In this document: one piece after another, positions 26,525 to 35,000 of the stretch
Layout of the letters: the number at the start of each line of letters is the position of its first letter
How positions within the stretch are numbered: the first letter of the stretch is position 1
Assembly: GCF_010730955.1 (NCBI RefSeq)
Contig: NZ_AP022577.1
Coordinates: 3,534,001 to 3,598,000, forward strand
Reading direction: 5' to 3'
Length of the DNA stretch: 64,000 nucleotides
Source: Mycolicibacterium aubagnense
GTDB taxonomy: Bacteria > Actinomycetota > Actinomycetes > Mycobacteriales > Mycobacteriaceae
The notes under the pieces: model-generated
What the model was told of the DNA's origin: nothing
What the model saw: the letters and a program-made list of their open reading frames with translations, nothing else
Databases searched by the model: none
Position numbers and translations under genes: made by a program

Positions 26525-28543
26525 TCAGCGGATGACGCTCATCAACGGAACAAAGTTTGCATCCAGATACTCGGTAGCGAGGTAACCGCCTGGGTCTGCA
26601 AATGCCGCAACAGTATTGGGGTCATCCACGATGATCATCGACCCGCGGTAGGCGGCCAGCTGGTACGGGAGGCCTGCGGCTCCGCCGTTACCGGCGGCCT
26701 TGTCGGTGCGCACGACGATCAACACTTCGCTGTGAACCAAATACAATTTCCCGAGCTCTGGCATCGACCGGGTTGAACTGCTGTCGCCGGGTTGACGACG
26801 CAAGTCGGGGTCGTAGTTCAGGCCGAGCGAACTGAGATAGTCCGCTGCGTTGGACGGTGTCAGGGTCTGGCTGACGCCATCGTCCGACACATGGATCACC
26901 TGGACGCTCTTCCCCGCGGCCCTCGGATTCTGGTTCTTCAGATCGGTCTGTTGGGACGACACCTGGTCAATCAGTTTGTCGGCCTCCTTGTCGCGCCCGA
27001 TGATCTTGCCGATCCATTTGAGCTGCGTCTGCCAGTTCCACGCTCGGCTGGTGTCTTTCGGTTGGGTCACGGTCGGTGCAATGGCCGCAAGACGCTGGTA
27101 GGTCGCATCATCGATGTCGCCGGTGGCGATGATGACGCCAGGTTTCGCGGCCTGGACTGCGCTGGTGTCGATGAAACCGACGGTGTCTTTGACCGACGGG
27201 GTCCCGGTGATCTTGGACTGCAACCACGAGGGCAGTGTCGTGCCCGCGCCTGCGATCGCGACGGGTTGAAGGCCGAGTGACAGCACGGCGTCGGCATCGC
27301 CGGGGCCTAGGGCGGCGACAGCTGTTGGCGCGCTGGTGATTTCGGTGGAGCCATGTACGTGGGTAAACGACTGCGCGGTATAGGCCGGTGCACTGGGCTT
27401 GCCGAACAGCATGATCGAGGCGACGACCGCGATGACGGTGACCACGGCCGCGACTCCGGCACCGATGATCCACCGACGTTTGCGCCCGTTATTCGACGGA
27501 GCAGGCGACGGACGGGGCGACGTCAGCTGCGGAGGCGGGCTGAGTGGTGGGCCCGGCGCATAGGGCCCGCTGAACTGTCCGCTCGGATAGGTCAATACGC
27601 CGCCTGGCGGCGTCGGCTGACGCGGCGGCCAGGACGGTGGGCCCGGAGGCGGTAGTTGACCGGGTGGCCGTGGCGCGGGGCCACCACCACTGGCGACGGC
27701 AGCCGTTGCCGCAGCGGCGAATTCCCGTGCGGTCTGGTAGCGCGCATTCGGATCCTTCGCCATGCCGCGGGCGATCACTTCGTTCAGCGCCCACGGCAGG
27801 TTGGGTACGCGATCGGTGACGCGAGGGATCTCGCCGGTCACGTGTGCTGCCGCGATCGCGGCAATGCCGCCGGGCAGCCCCCCGTACGGCGTCCTGCCGG
27901 TGAGCAGGACGAACAAGCTGCAGGCCAGCGAGTAGACATCGGCACGAGAATCGACGGGTTGCCCGCTCAGTGCTTCGGGCGGGGCGTAGGCGATGGATGC
28001 CATCACCGAGCCGTCGGTGGTCAGATGCGCGGCATCGTCGAATGCACGCGCAATCCCGAAGTCCGCCAGGAACACTCGCTCGTCATCACCGGGCCCCTCG
28101 GCGTTGGCCAGCAAAAAGTTGGCCGGTTTGACGTCGCGGTGCATGATGCCGCGCCGATGCGCGTAGTCGAGCGCCTTGGCGACTTCGGTGATGATCCGGG
28201 CAGCACGTGCCGGTGACATCCGGCCGGACCGCACTTCCTGGTCGGCGTCGGTGCCGGCCACGTACTGCATGGCGATCCACAGCTGGCCCGCCTCGGTTTC
28301 GCCACGCGAGTAGACCGCGACGATATTGGGGTGGTCCAGTGTGGCGGCGACGTTGGCCTCTCGGAGGAAGCGCTCGCGAAACTGGCCGTCACCCTGGATG
28401 GAGGTGGTGAGGACCTTCAGGGCATCGCTGCGGGGCAGCTGTGGATTCTTGGCCTTGTAGACCACACCCATGCCGCCGACACCCAGGACGGACTCGATGG
28501 TGTAGCCGGCCACGATGTCGCCGGGGTTGAAGGTCGATGTCAT
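26525..28543 (-). CDS. Receptor Ser/Thr kinase with FecB-like substrate-binding ectodomain
   Basis: A 672-residue protein. The cytosolic Hanks-type kinase (residues 1-280) has the Gly loop GVGGMGVV, Lys43, the catalytic loop HRDVKPAN (D137), DFG at 161-163, activation-loop T175/T176 and APPEAL. A Pro-rich juxtamembrane segment (290-350) precedes one membrane helix (358-380). The outside part (about 390-672) resembles siderophore/haem-type periplasmic binding proteins (FecB/TroA fold): HVHGSTEITSAPTAVAALGP, DAVLSLGLQPVAIAG, KPGVIIATGDID. The usual ectodomains of mycobacterial STPKs are PknB-PASTA, PknD-NHL or PknH types; this one suggests sensing of an iron-chelate or similar small molecule. 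The lipoprotein upstream is 10 bp away on the same strand. The FHA transporter across the convergent junction is a natural substrate candidate. Confidence 0.85.
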   Translation of the reverse strand: MTSTFNPGDIVAGYTIESVLGVGGMGVVYKAKNPQLPRSDALKVLTTSIQGDGQFRERFLREANVAATLDHPNIVAVYSRGETEAGQLWIAMQYVAGTDADQEVRSGRMSPARAARIITEVAKALDYAHRRGIMHRDVKPANFLLANAEGPGDDERVFLADFGIARAFDDAAHLTTDGSVMASIAYAPPEALSGQPVDSRADVYSLACSLFVLLTGRTPYGGLPGGIAAIAAAHVTGEIPRVTDRVPNLPWALNEVIARGMAKDPNARYQTAREFAAAATAAVASGGGPAPRPPGQLPPPGPPSWPPRQPTPPGGVLTYPSGQFSGPYAPGPPLSPPPQLTSPRPSPAPSNNGRKRRWIIGAGVAAVVTVIAVVASIMLFGKPSAPAYTAQSFTHVHGSTEITSAPTAVAALGPGDADAVLSLGLQPVAIAGAGTTLPSWLQSKITGTPSVKDTVGFIDTSAVQAAKPGVIIATGDIDDATYQRLAAIAPTVTQPKDTSRAWNWQTQLKWIGKIIGRDKEADKLIDQVSSQQTDLKNQNPRAAGKSVQVIHVSDDGVSQTLTPSNAADYLSSLGLNYDPDLRRQPGDSSSTRSMPELGKLYLVHSEVLIVVRTDKAAGNGGAAGLPYQLAAYRGSMIIVDDPNTVAAFADPGGYLATEYLDANFVPLMSVIR

Positions 28544-28553
28544 CGTCGTCCGA

Positions 28554-29759
28554 TTATTTCGCAGTCAGCAGCAGATACTGGGAGGCCATTCGCTGCGTGG
28601 CGTCGAACGGCTGCAGCGATGCTGCCGTATAGACCCAACGGTCCAGCGCTGCGGCGCAGGAGTAGATCCGCGCCTTTACCTCGGCGGTGTCGGTTGCCTG
28701 GCAATGCGCTGAGGGGAGACCGGGCACGGTTGGACCCGGTTCGGTGGGGTTCTTACCGTCGGGCTCGGCGAACTTCTTCGCGAGTTGTGTTGCCGCTGCA
28801 GCGTCTTTGGCTCGGTAGAGGTGGGTGCCGCGTACCGAAACGACGTCTACGCCGGCTGCCGTCAACGCTGCGCCCGTTTGCAGCGGGTCGTCACTGAAAT
28901 GAAGAATGCCGCGCGGTCCCCATAACCCCTGATTGCCCTTGTGTTCCTTCGTGGGAACCGTTCTGGGGAGCAGGCCTTCAGGATCGGTCTGCATGGTGGC
29001 GAACTGGGCTGGATCGGACGGCTGAAATTTGTCGATGCGCGCGGACTGGAGATCCAGCGCCTTGGCAACGAACTGTGTTGCGGTGTCGATGTTTACGTCA
29101 CTCGATGCGTAGTGGTACAGCACGTATGGCCCGTGCGGCGTATAGGAGCTGACGGTGAAACGACGGTCTGCCGTTGTGGACTCGTGCGCGAGCGCTTCGG
29201 GGTGTCCGGGAATTGATATCTGCTGATTGGGTGAGGCTCGATCTACCGGCGTGGCCTGTGCTGCGAACTGGCGGGCGGTATCGTTGGCCAAGTCAGCTGT
29301 TGGGAAACGCAGTACCAGAATCACCAATTGGCTGTCGTGATCTGCGCCGCGAATGGTGCCGCGACCGGAGCCGAACCCGTTGATCAGTTGGTGATCTTTG
29401 GCGATCTGCTTCATGGGGCCGGGCTCGACGCTGTTCAAACGGTCGGCATCGAGAAATAAGCCCGTCACATTCACCCCGATGCTGATCAGGGTGGGGTCGA
29501 CTTCCCACGGCCCGACGACGAATTCGCCGAGACGTTCCGCGTCGATGAGTCGCCCGGATTCGGCGCCCGGCTTCAGCGCCGGCCCAGGCTTCGGCGCCGT
29601 CGGATAGTTCCCCGGGTTCAGCAGGCTGACGATCGCGTCGCCCGGCTTGAATGACGGATCTTTTGTGGCATCGCCGTTCGTCACTGTCGTGCAACCGGCC
29701 AGCAGTGACACTGCGGCAATTGCGGCGGCCAACGTGGCCATCTTCATGACGCTCCCCAT
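28554..29759 (-). CDS. Mycobacterial lipoprotein (DUF7373-like)
   Basis: A 401-residue lipoprotein with signal peptide and lipobox LLAGC. After it come GDATKDPSFKPGDAIVSLLNPGNYPT and a two-part globular domain with DRWVYTAASLQPFDATQRMASQYLLL at the end. Two cysteines near the C-terminus (HCQATD and YSCAAALDRW) could form a disulfide. The layout matches a family of uncharacterised mycobacterial lipoproteins. I chose ATG at 29759, which has GGGGAG 5-10 bp upstream, over the longer frame from 29825. It is the first gene of a two-gene unit with the kinase. A ligand-delivery or co-sensor role is possible but is only inferred from context. Confidence 0.75.
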   Translation of the reverse strand: MGSVMKMATLAAAIAAVSLLAGCTTVTNGDATKDPSFKPGDAIVSLLNPGNYPTAPKPGPALKPGAESGRLIDAERLGEFVVGPWEVDPTLISIGVNVTGLFLDADRLNSVEPGPMKQIAKDHQLINGFGSGRGTIRGADHDSQLVILVLRFPTADLANDTARQFAAQATPVDRASPNQQISIPGHPEALAHESTTADRRFTVSSYTPHGPYVLYHYASSDVNIDTATQFVAKALDLQSARIDKFQPSDPAQFATMQTDPEGLLPRTVPTKEHKGNQGLWGPRGILHFSDDPLQTGAALTAAGVDVVSVRGTHLYRAKDAAAATQLAKKFAEPDGKNPTEPGPTVPGLPSAHCQATDTAEVKARIYSCAAALDRWVYTAASLQPFDATQRMASQYLLLTAK

Positions 29760-29852
29760 CGTCTCCCCTGACTGCGCAGCTCCCTGAGGCGCCGCACAGT
29801 GACTCTCCGCGAAAACTGTACGCACTCGAGCGTCTGAGCGCGGCAGCCGGCG

Positions 29853-30191
29853 CTAGAGGTCAGCGGGTCGATTGGCGGCAGTAATCTCCGCGACCAGCTC
29901 ATTGAGCCGGGCCCGGTCGGCATCGATGGACTCGGTCGCTTTCGCGGTCGCATTGCCGAGGGCTTCGTTGATCCGGGCTTCGACGGTGTCCGCGCCGAGG
30001 CGCAGCAGGCCGTCCTCGATGAACAGGTCCGTCAACCAGTGGTGACCGTTGAGGGTGACCTCGACGGTCTTGGCTTCGTCGGTCGCGGTGAACGACTCGG
30101 TGTTCATCTTGGCGAGCTGCTCGTCCATGATCGACTGCAGGCGCTGGGCCTGCTGGAGAACCGCAGCGACCTCGGGATGCATCTCGATCAT
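29853..30191 (-). CDS. espL: EspL, ESX-1 accessory protein (YbaB-like)
   Basis: A 112-residue small helical protein (115 in M. tuberculosis) with the YbaB/EbfC-like pattern: an N-terminal coiled helix (EVAAVLQQAQRLQSIMDEQLA), a strand pair (KTVEVTLNGHHWLTDLFIED) and a C-terminal helix. In M. tuberculosis EspL supports stability and secretion of EspB and other Esp proteins and affects WhiB6 activity. Its ATG at 30191 overlaps the espB stop by 4 bp. It is the last gene of the mycP1-eccE1-espB-espL unit, with no strong hairpin before the next gene. Confidence 0.85.
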   Translation of the reverse strand: MIEMHPEVAAVLQQAQRLQSIMDEQLAKMNTESFTATDEAKTVEVTLNGHHWLTDLFIEDGLLRLGADTVEARINEALGNATAKATESIDADRARLNELVAEITAANRPADL

Positions 30192-31762
30192 TTGGTGTCC
30201 TTCTTGTCATCGATCTTGGTGCGACGCCGGTGCCCGATGACGCCGTCAGTGAAGGCGCGATCCTCTTTGTACAGGACCTCGTCGGGCGACAGATTCGCGT
30301 TGCGCTTCTTCTCCTTACCGCCTTCGCGGCCGCCGCCGTGGCCGGCACCGCCCATGCCGCCACCCATGCCGCCGCCACCACCGACGGGGGGCCGACCCGC
30401 CGCGGTACTGGCGCCACCTGCTGCCGCACCGCCAGAACCCAAAGCCGGTGCGACAGCCGCCGGCTGCATAGGCTGACCGCCCAGGCCGCCGCCTCCACCG
30501 CCGGATCCACCACCCGCGCCGCCGCCGGCGGACGCCGGGCTTACGCTCGGGCCGTCGGGCAGGCTCGGCATCTCGGGTTTGTCGCCGCCCAAGCCGCCGG
30601 GCATTCCGCCGCTCGGCGAACCCTGTCCCGAACCGCCTGAGGGCGAGCCGCCACCGGAAGGTGAACCGCCAGAAGGTGATCCGCCGCCCTCGGGCTTCTG
30701 GGTACCGGCACTGGCCGGGCTGACGTTCGGCGATTGCGGCATCGTCGGCGTCGCACCGCTCGGAGCCCCGCCGCCCGGGGTCCCGCCGCCACCGGTCGGC
30801 GCACCGCCGCCTGGGGCCTTGTCGCCGGGGCCCTTGTCGTCTTTCTTCGCCACATCCCCCGGCTTGACGGCGGGCCACGCGCTCGACCCGAAATTGGGTG
30901 GTGGCGGTGTGACGAGGGAACGGATGGTCGCCTGCTGTGCGTACTTGGCCCGTACGGTGTCGGATTCTTGCTGCTTGGTGGCGTGGCCGGTGAAGAAGTC
31001 GTACGTCGCCTGACCCACCGTCGCGAGCACACTGGCGTTCTCGTAGTCCGCCACGTCCTGCATGCTGGGGTGCTCGGGTCGCCTACCGCCATGAATCGCG
31101 GACAGGTCCATGGCCTGGATGGCTAGGTTGTTCGCCGCCGCGGTCATCGCGGTCAGCCATGTCGAGTAGTCCTTCAGCGCGTTCTCCGCCGCCTCGGCAG
31201 CGGCGCCTTCCCACTCGACGCCGGCCATAGTGAACTTGCTGTTCAGTTCCGCCAGTTTCGTGACCACTCCGGTCATTTGCGCGCCGAACTCGATCATCGA
31301 GGCCCCCTGGTCGCCGCTGTTGATCTGCCTAGCGGCCACCTCCCAGTCCATGCCGGGGTTACTGGGATGCGATTCGGCTCCTCCGAGCGATTCGAGCATC
31401 CAGGGCAAGCTCCCCACCGGGTCCGCTGGGGCCGGAGCCGGAGGCAGGTTGGGGGTGATCGGTGCACCCCCGCCGCCACCCAGCGCGGTGGCATCGATGC
31501 CGGATTTTCCGGCTGCGTCGGCGGCTTCGTAGGCCGCGGCGGCCGCCCGCAGGCACGCGGCCAGTCGTTGATTCTGGCTTCTCCCCGCCTTGAGCGCGGC
31601 GTCGAGTTGCTTCAGGTTGTTCTTGAGGAAACCGGTGGCGTCTTGCGCGATGGTCAACTCGCACGGCGCTTGGGGTGCTGGCGGCAAGGTCGGCAGATCG
31701 ACGTCAACTTCGGCTGCCTTGGCGTTCAGCGTCTCCGAGGAGACTTTCACTTTTCCGGCCAT
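30188..31762 (-). CDS. espB: EspB, secreted ESX-1 substrate with PE/PPE-like fold
   Basis: A 524-residue protein (460 in M. tuberculosis). The N-terminal ~290 residues form the helical bundle that imitates a fused PE-PPE pair: WEGAAAEAAENALKDYS carries the WxG turn and YENAS fits the YxxxD/E-type region. After residue 320 the protein is an extended Gly/Ser/Pro region with SPSGG repeats and two copies of VSPASAG, then a basic stretch (GGREGGKEKKRN) near the end. MycP1 cleaves EspB in this tail in M. tuberculosis, and the processed form makes heptameric rings outside the membrane. ATG at 31762 (AGKVKVSSETLNAKAAEVDV). Confidence 0.9.
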   Translation of the reverse strand: MAGKVKVSSETLNAKAAEVDVDLPTLPPAPQAPCELTIAQDATGFLKNNLKQLDAALKAGRSQNQRLAACLRAAAAAYEAADAAGKSGIDATALGGGGGAPITPNLPPAPAPADPVGSLPWMLESLGGAESHPSNPGMDWEVAARQINSGDQGASMIEFGAQMTGVVTKLAELNSKFTMAGVEWEGAAAEAAENALKDYSTWLTAMTAAANNLAIQAMDLSAIHGGRRPEHPSMQDVADYENASVLATVGQATYDFFTGHATKQQESDTVRAKYAQQATIRSLVTPPPPNFGSSAWPAVKPGDVAKKDDKGPGDKAPGGGAPTGGGGTPGGGAPSGATPTMPQSPNVSPASAGTQKPEGGGSPSGGSPSGGGSPSGGSGQGSPSGGMPGGLGGDKPEMPSLPDGPSVSPASAGGGAGGGSGGGGGGLGGQPMQPAAVAPALGSGGAAAGGASTAAGRPPVGGGGGMGGGMGGAGHGGGREGGKEKKRNANLSPDEVLYKEDRAFTDGVIGHRRRTKIDDKKDTK

Positions 31763-31775
31763 CTACTGCTCCCCC

Positions 31776-33161
31776 CTACTTCTCCAGCGCCATCTGAAAC
31801 CGGCTCTCCTCGCGCGGGTTGATCAGCTGGATCGGCAGCTGACGGTGGCGCGGAGTGTCGATAAAGTTGTGGCGCAACAGAATTCGTGAAATTCCCGGGT
31901 GTGGGCCGAGGTAGGTGGTGGCGTTGGGCCACACCACCTTGGGGACGTTCCCGATCCGGGCGTTGATGAACCCCGCGAATTCCTTGAACTGCGGTGCCAA
32001 CGTGACGACGGCTCCCGCCGCCGCCGAACGGACCACGAATTGGGTGAACAGGTGCGCGTCACCGAGGTTGATCGTGGAGTCGACGTTGTCGAACGGCATG
32101 TACACCGGGTAGCGGTCGGCGGTCTCCCCCACCAGCACGCCCGCCGAGCCGATCGGCAGTTCGTAGTGTCGGTCGGTGATCGGGCTCAGCCCTTCCAGCG
32201 CGGCCCGTTGTCCACCGAACAGGCATGAGAAGCCGCGGGGAGTGGTCGGTGTGGCCAGCGTCGTCAGCAGGACGGTCGCTGTCGGCGCTTGACCCGGTTT
32301 CACCCGAACCCGGGTGATCGTGTGGTCGGCGCGCGCCGACCACCACATGTTGGGCCCGCCCGGCGCGGAATAGGCCGCGGTAAAGGTGCTGCGGCCCTTG
32401 ATGGTTGACCAGGTCTCGCGCTCGAAGCTGATCGCGGTCGACCGGTCGTATTCCTCGAAGCTGCGGGCGGGGCGGGCGTCGATGCCGTGGCTCGCCAACT
32501 GATCGGCGATCCGCGTCGTGGTGGCCACCAGGTAGCTGGCCAGGCCCGACACCCCGGAGCCCCGGCGCGTCGCCGAGCGGCGGGTCTCATCGGGACTGGC
32601 GCGCAGCACGATCCAGGTCCGCCGGTTGGCCGGCGCGGCGTAGGGGCCGACGACCTGTTCGTACAGCGCGACGACACTCGACGGCGCGGTCTTGCCGACG
32701 CGGTACCCGGCCGAGACGATGTCGGCCTCCAGGTCCGGCGCGTGCGCCGTGAGCAACTGCTCCACCAGTCGGGTGTCGAGGTTGTCGTCGGTGAAGGCCT
32801 CGCCGTTGACGATCACGGTCGGGGTGAATGACCGCGGCACCAGTTCGACGACGGAAATCAAGTGATCACCCAGCCAGCGCACCGCGACGTGATCGCCCGG
32901 CATGACCGTGGCTCCCACGGCCGGCTCCGACGGCGCGGGCGGGGCCACTTTGCGCCGGCGCTGCCAGGCGAACATCGCGGCGATCCAGCCCGTCAGCCGC
33001 CGTCCGCGGATGGCGAGGACGGAGAACAGTGCGATGAGGACGCCCAGCGTGATACCCAGCCACAACAGGTCGAAATGCATGCACAGCAGTACAACCGCGG
33101 GTACCAGCGTGGCGGCCCACAGCAGGTGCCCCGTGGTGAAGCGGAATCCGAAGTGCCTCAT
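31776..33161 (-). CDS. eccE1: EccE1, membrane component of ESX-1
   Basis: A 461-residue protein (462 in M. tuberculosis). Two membrane helices at about residues 10-52 (LLWAATLVPAVVLLCMHFDL and the next) are followed by a soluble domain that lies on the periphery of the type VII core. Conserved EccE blocks include GDHVAVRWLGDHLISVVELV and YRVGKTAPSSVVALYEQVVG. It overlaps mycP1 upstream (33158-33161) and is followed by espB after 13 bp, so the unit is co-transcribed on the minus strand. Confidence 0.92.
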   Translation of the reverse strand: MRHFGFRFTTGHLLWAATLVPAVVLLCMHFDLLWLGITLGVLIALFSVLAIRGRRLTGWIAAMFAWQRRRKVAPPAPSEPAVGATVMPGDHVAVRWLGDHLISVVELVPRSFTPTVIVNGEAFTDDNLDTRLVEQLLTAHAPDLEADIVSAGYRVGKTAPSSVVALYEQVVGPYAAPANRRTWIVLRASPDETRRSATRRGSGVSGLASYLVATTTRIADQLASHGIDARPARSFEEYDRSTAISFERETWSTIKGRSTFTAAYSAPGGPNMWWSARADHTITRVRVKPGQAPTATVLLTTLATPTTPRGFSCLFGGQRAALEGLSPITDRHYELPIGSAGVLVGETADRYPVYMPFDNVDSTINLGDAHLFTQFVVRSAAAGAVVTLAPQFKEFAGFINARIGNVPKVVWPNATTYLGPHPGISRILLRHNFIDTPRHRQLPIQLINPREESRFQMALEK

Positions 33162-34504
33162 CGGCGCCTCAACGCGCGGCGGGTCACCGCACCCAGGCCG
33201 AGCAGGAGGATCAGCGCAGCGCCGGCCACCACGACCATCGTGATGGGTCCGCGGTCAGGCGGCGGGATGTACACCGGCGGCGGGATGCTCTTGACCTGGT
33301 AGGGCGCCTGCTTCGGGCCGGCGGGAACGTCCCAGGTCAGCGCTGCCACCGGGTCGACGACACCCGCGCCGACGTAGTTGTCCACTCCCCCACCGGGGTG
33401 CCGCGCCGTCGCGGTGATGCGGGTGACGATCTGTGCGGCGGTCAGGTCCGGGAAGCGCTGCCGCAGCAGGGCGGCCAGACCCGAGACGTATGCCGCGGCG
33501 AACGACGTGCCGTTGATCGGGATGGGGCCGTCCTGCCCGGTCAGTGCATTGACCGGATTGCCGTCGTAGCCCAGAGCAGTGGCGCCCTCGGCCGGCGCGG
33601 CGGCACCGACCCACGGGCCGGACATCGAGAAGTTGCTCGGCTGGCCCTGCGGCCCGATGCCGCCGACGGTCAGCACCAGCGGCGAATACCAGGCCGGCGA
33701 GACGATGGTCTGCACCTGCTTCCAGCCCCTGGGGTCCGACGGCACAGATGCGTCCGGCGGCGGGTTCTGGGTGCAGTCCTGGCCGGTGTTGCCGGCTGCC
33801 ACGACGACGACGGCGTTCTTGACGTTCACCGCATATGCGATGGCCGAACCCACGGCCGTCTCGTTGATGGCCCGGGTCACCTTGTAGCAGGCGGCTTCCG
33901 AGATGTTGATGACCTGCGCACCCAAGTTGGCCGCGTGCACGATGGCGCGGGCCAGGCTGCGCAGCGACCCCGCGGTCTGAGTGGTGTTCGGGTCGTTGGG
34001 ATCGCTGCGAGAGTCCTTCGGCTGGAACGCCTCGGAGGTCTGGCGCAGCGACAGGATGCGGGCGTCGGGGGCGACGCCGATGAACGCGTCCGTCGGCGCC
34101 GGGCGGCCGGCGATGATCGACGCGGTCAGGGTGCCGTGGGCATCGCAGTCAGACAGGCCGTTGCCGCCCTTGTCGACGAAGTCGCCCCCCGGCTCGGCGG
34201 GCACCCGGGGCGAGGCGTTGACACCGGTGTCGATGACCGCGACGGTGACGCCCGCTCCCGTCGCGAACTTCTGTGCCTCCGCCAGGTGCAGATAGTCGGC
34301 CGCCCACGGCTTGTCGGCGAAGTTTGTGTTGGGCAGCACGGTCGGCCCGGAGCAAATCTTGCGCTGCTCCATGGGCTGATCGGGGCCGGTGTCATCGGGC
34401 GGGACGGCGCCCGGGTCGATGGCCGGCGGTTCGATGGCCAGGGCGGGCGGGGCGCTGGCGACAGCCAGCAGCAACGCCGCAGCGACGGCGGCTAGACGAC
34501 GCAC
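33158..34504 (-). CDS. mycP1: MycP1, mycosin subtilisin-like protease of ESX-1
   Basis: A 448-residue secreted, membrane-anchored serine protease (446 in M. tuberculosis). It has an N-terminal signal peptide (to ALA near residue 23), then the catalytic triad D92 (AVIDTGVN), H123 (DAHGT) and S334 (NGTSFAAAY), with oxyanion N239. A Pro-rich linker leads to a C-terminal anchor (TMVVVAGAALILLLGL) and a basic cytosolic tail. MycP1 trims EspB and is needed to stabilise the ESX-1 core. The start is GTG at 34504. The upstream gap 34505-34697 must hold the promoter of the mycP1-espL unit; TAGTAT at 34632-34627 (minus) is a possible -10. Confidence 0.93.
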   Translation of the reverse strand: MRRLAAVAAALLLAVASAPPALAIEPPAIDPGAVPPDDTGPDQPMEQRKICSGPTVLPNTNFADKPWAADYLHLAEAQKFATGAGVTVAVIDTGVNASPRVPAEPGGDFVDKGGNGLSDCDAHGTLTASIIAGRPAPTDAFIGVAPDARILSLRQTSEAFQPKDSRSDPNDPNTTQTAGSLRSLARAIVHAANLGAQVINISEAACYKVTRAINETAVGSAIAYAVNVKNAVVVVAAGNTGQDCTQNPPPDASVPSDPRGWKQVQTIVSPAWYSPLVLTVGGIGPQGQPSNFSMSGPWVGAAAPAEGATALGYDGNPVNALTGQDGPIPINGTSFAAAYVSGLAALLRQRFPDLTAAQIVTRITATARHPGGGVDNYVGAGVVDPVAALTWDVPAGPKQAPYQVKSIPPPVYIPPPDRGPITMVVVAGAALILLLGLGAVTRRALRRR

Positions 34505-34697
34505 GAGCTGCCGCCCCCACCATGGGGACGACCGCTCGTGAAATTCCGAGTCCCCCGTGACATTTTCCCCGCTACGACATCGCCGTGTTCCGCGATGCCC
34601 TCCCCATACGCATGTAGCACGAATTCATACTAGTGGTGCGTAGCGGGGGCTCTGTGCGCTTTCTGTGGCCGCCGGGAGTGACGCCGAACGATGCGCG

Positions 34698-34955
34698 TCA
34701 GGCGTCGAGGTCCTGCGCCACCAGGTCAGCGACCACGGCGAGGGCGGTTTCGTCGTCGGATGCCACGGTCACCTGGGCTCCGTTGCCGGCCCCGAGCGTC
34801 ATGATCATGAGTGCCGAACCGGCGTCCACGGGTTCACCGCCGTCGACCGCCAGGGTCACCTGGGCGCCGGAAGTGACGACGGCCTCGGAGATGACGGCGG
34901 CCGGACGGGCGTGCAGGCCGATGGCGGATCCGACGGTGACGGTCTTGCTGGGCAT
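34698..34955 (-). CDS. ptsH: HPr phosphocarrier protein
   Basis: An 85-residue HPr, the family's usual length. The active histidine H15 lies in IGLHARPAA, and Ser47 lies in DAGSALMIMTLG at the regulatory serine position of Gram-positive HPr. It takes phosphate from Enzyme I (the ptsI product) and passes it to the EIIA domain of the fructose permease. ATG at 34955 has AGGAG nearby upstream. It lies 45 bp behind the permease gene and is the last gene of the fru-pts unit. Confidence 0.95.
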   Translation of the reverse strand: MPSKTVTVGSAIGLHARPAAVISEAVVTSGAQVTLAVDGGEPVDAGSALMIMTLGAGNGAQVTVASDDETALAVVADLVAQDLDA

Positions 34956-35000
34956 GATTTCTCCTTCTGGGTGTGGGGTTGGTTGTTGGTCGGGAGTCGT

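Noticed and set aside
30540..30800. GC-rich repeats in the espB tail as a CRISPR or satellite array
   Set aside because: The repeats are short codon-level repeats encoding SPSGG-type segments, in frame, without spacers.
30230..31126. Long Gly/Pro-rich frames opposite espB
   Set aside because: They arise from the repetitive Gly/Ser/Pro coding of the EspB tail read on the other strand.
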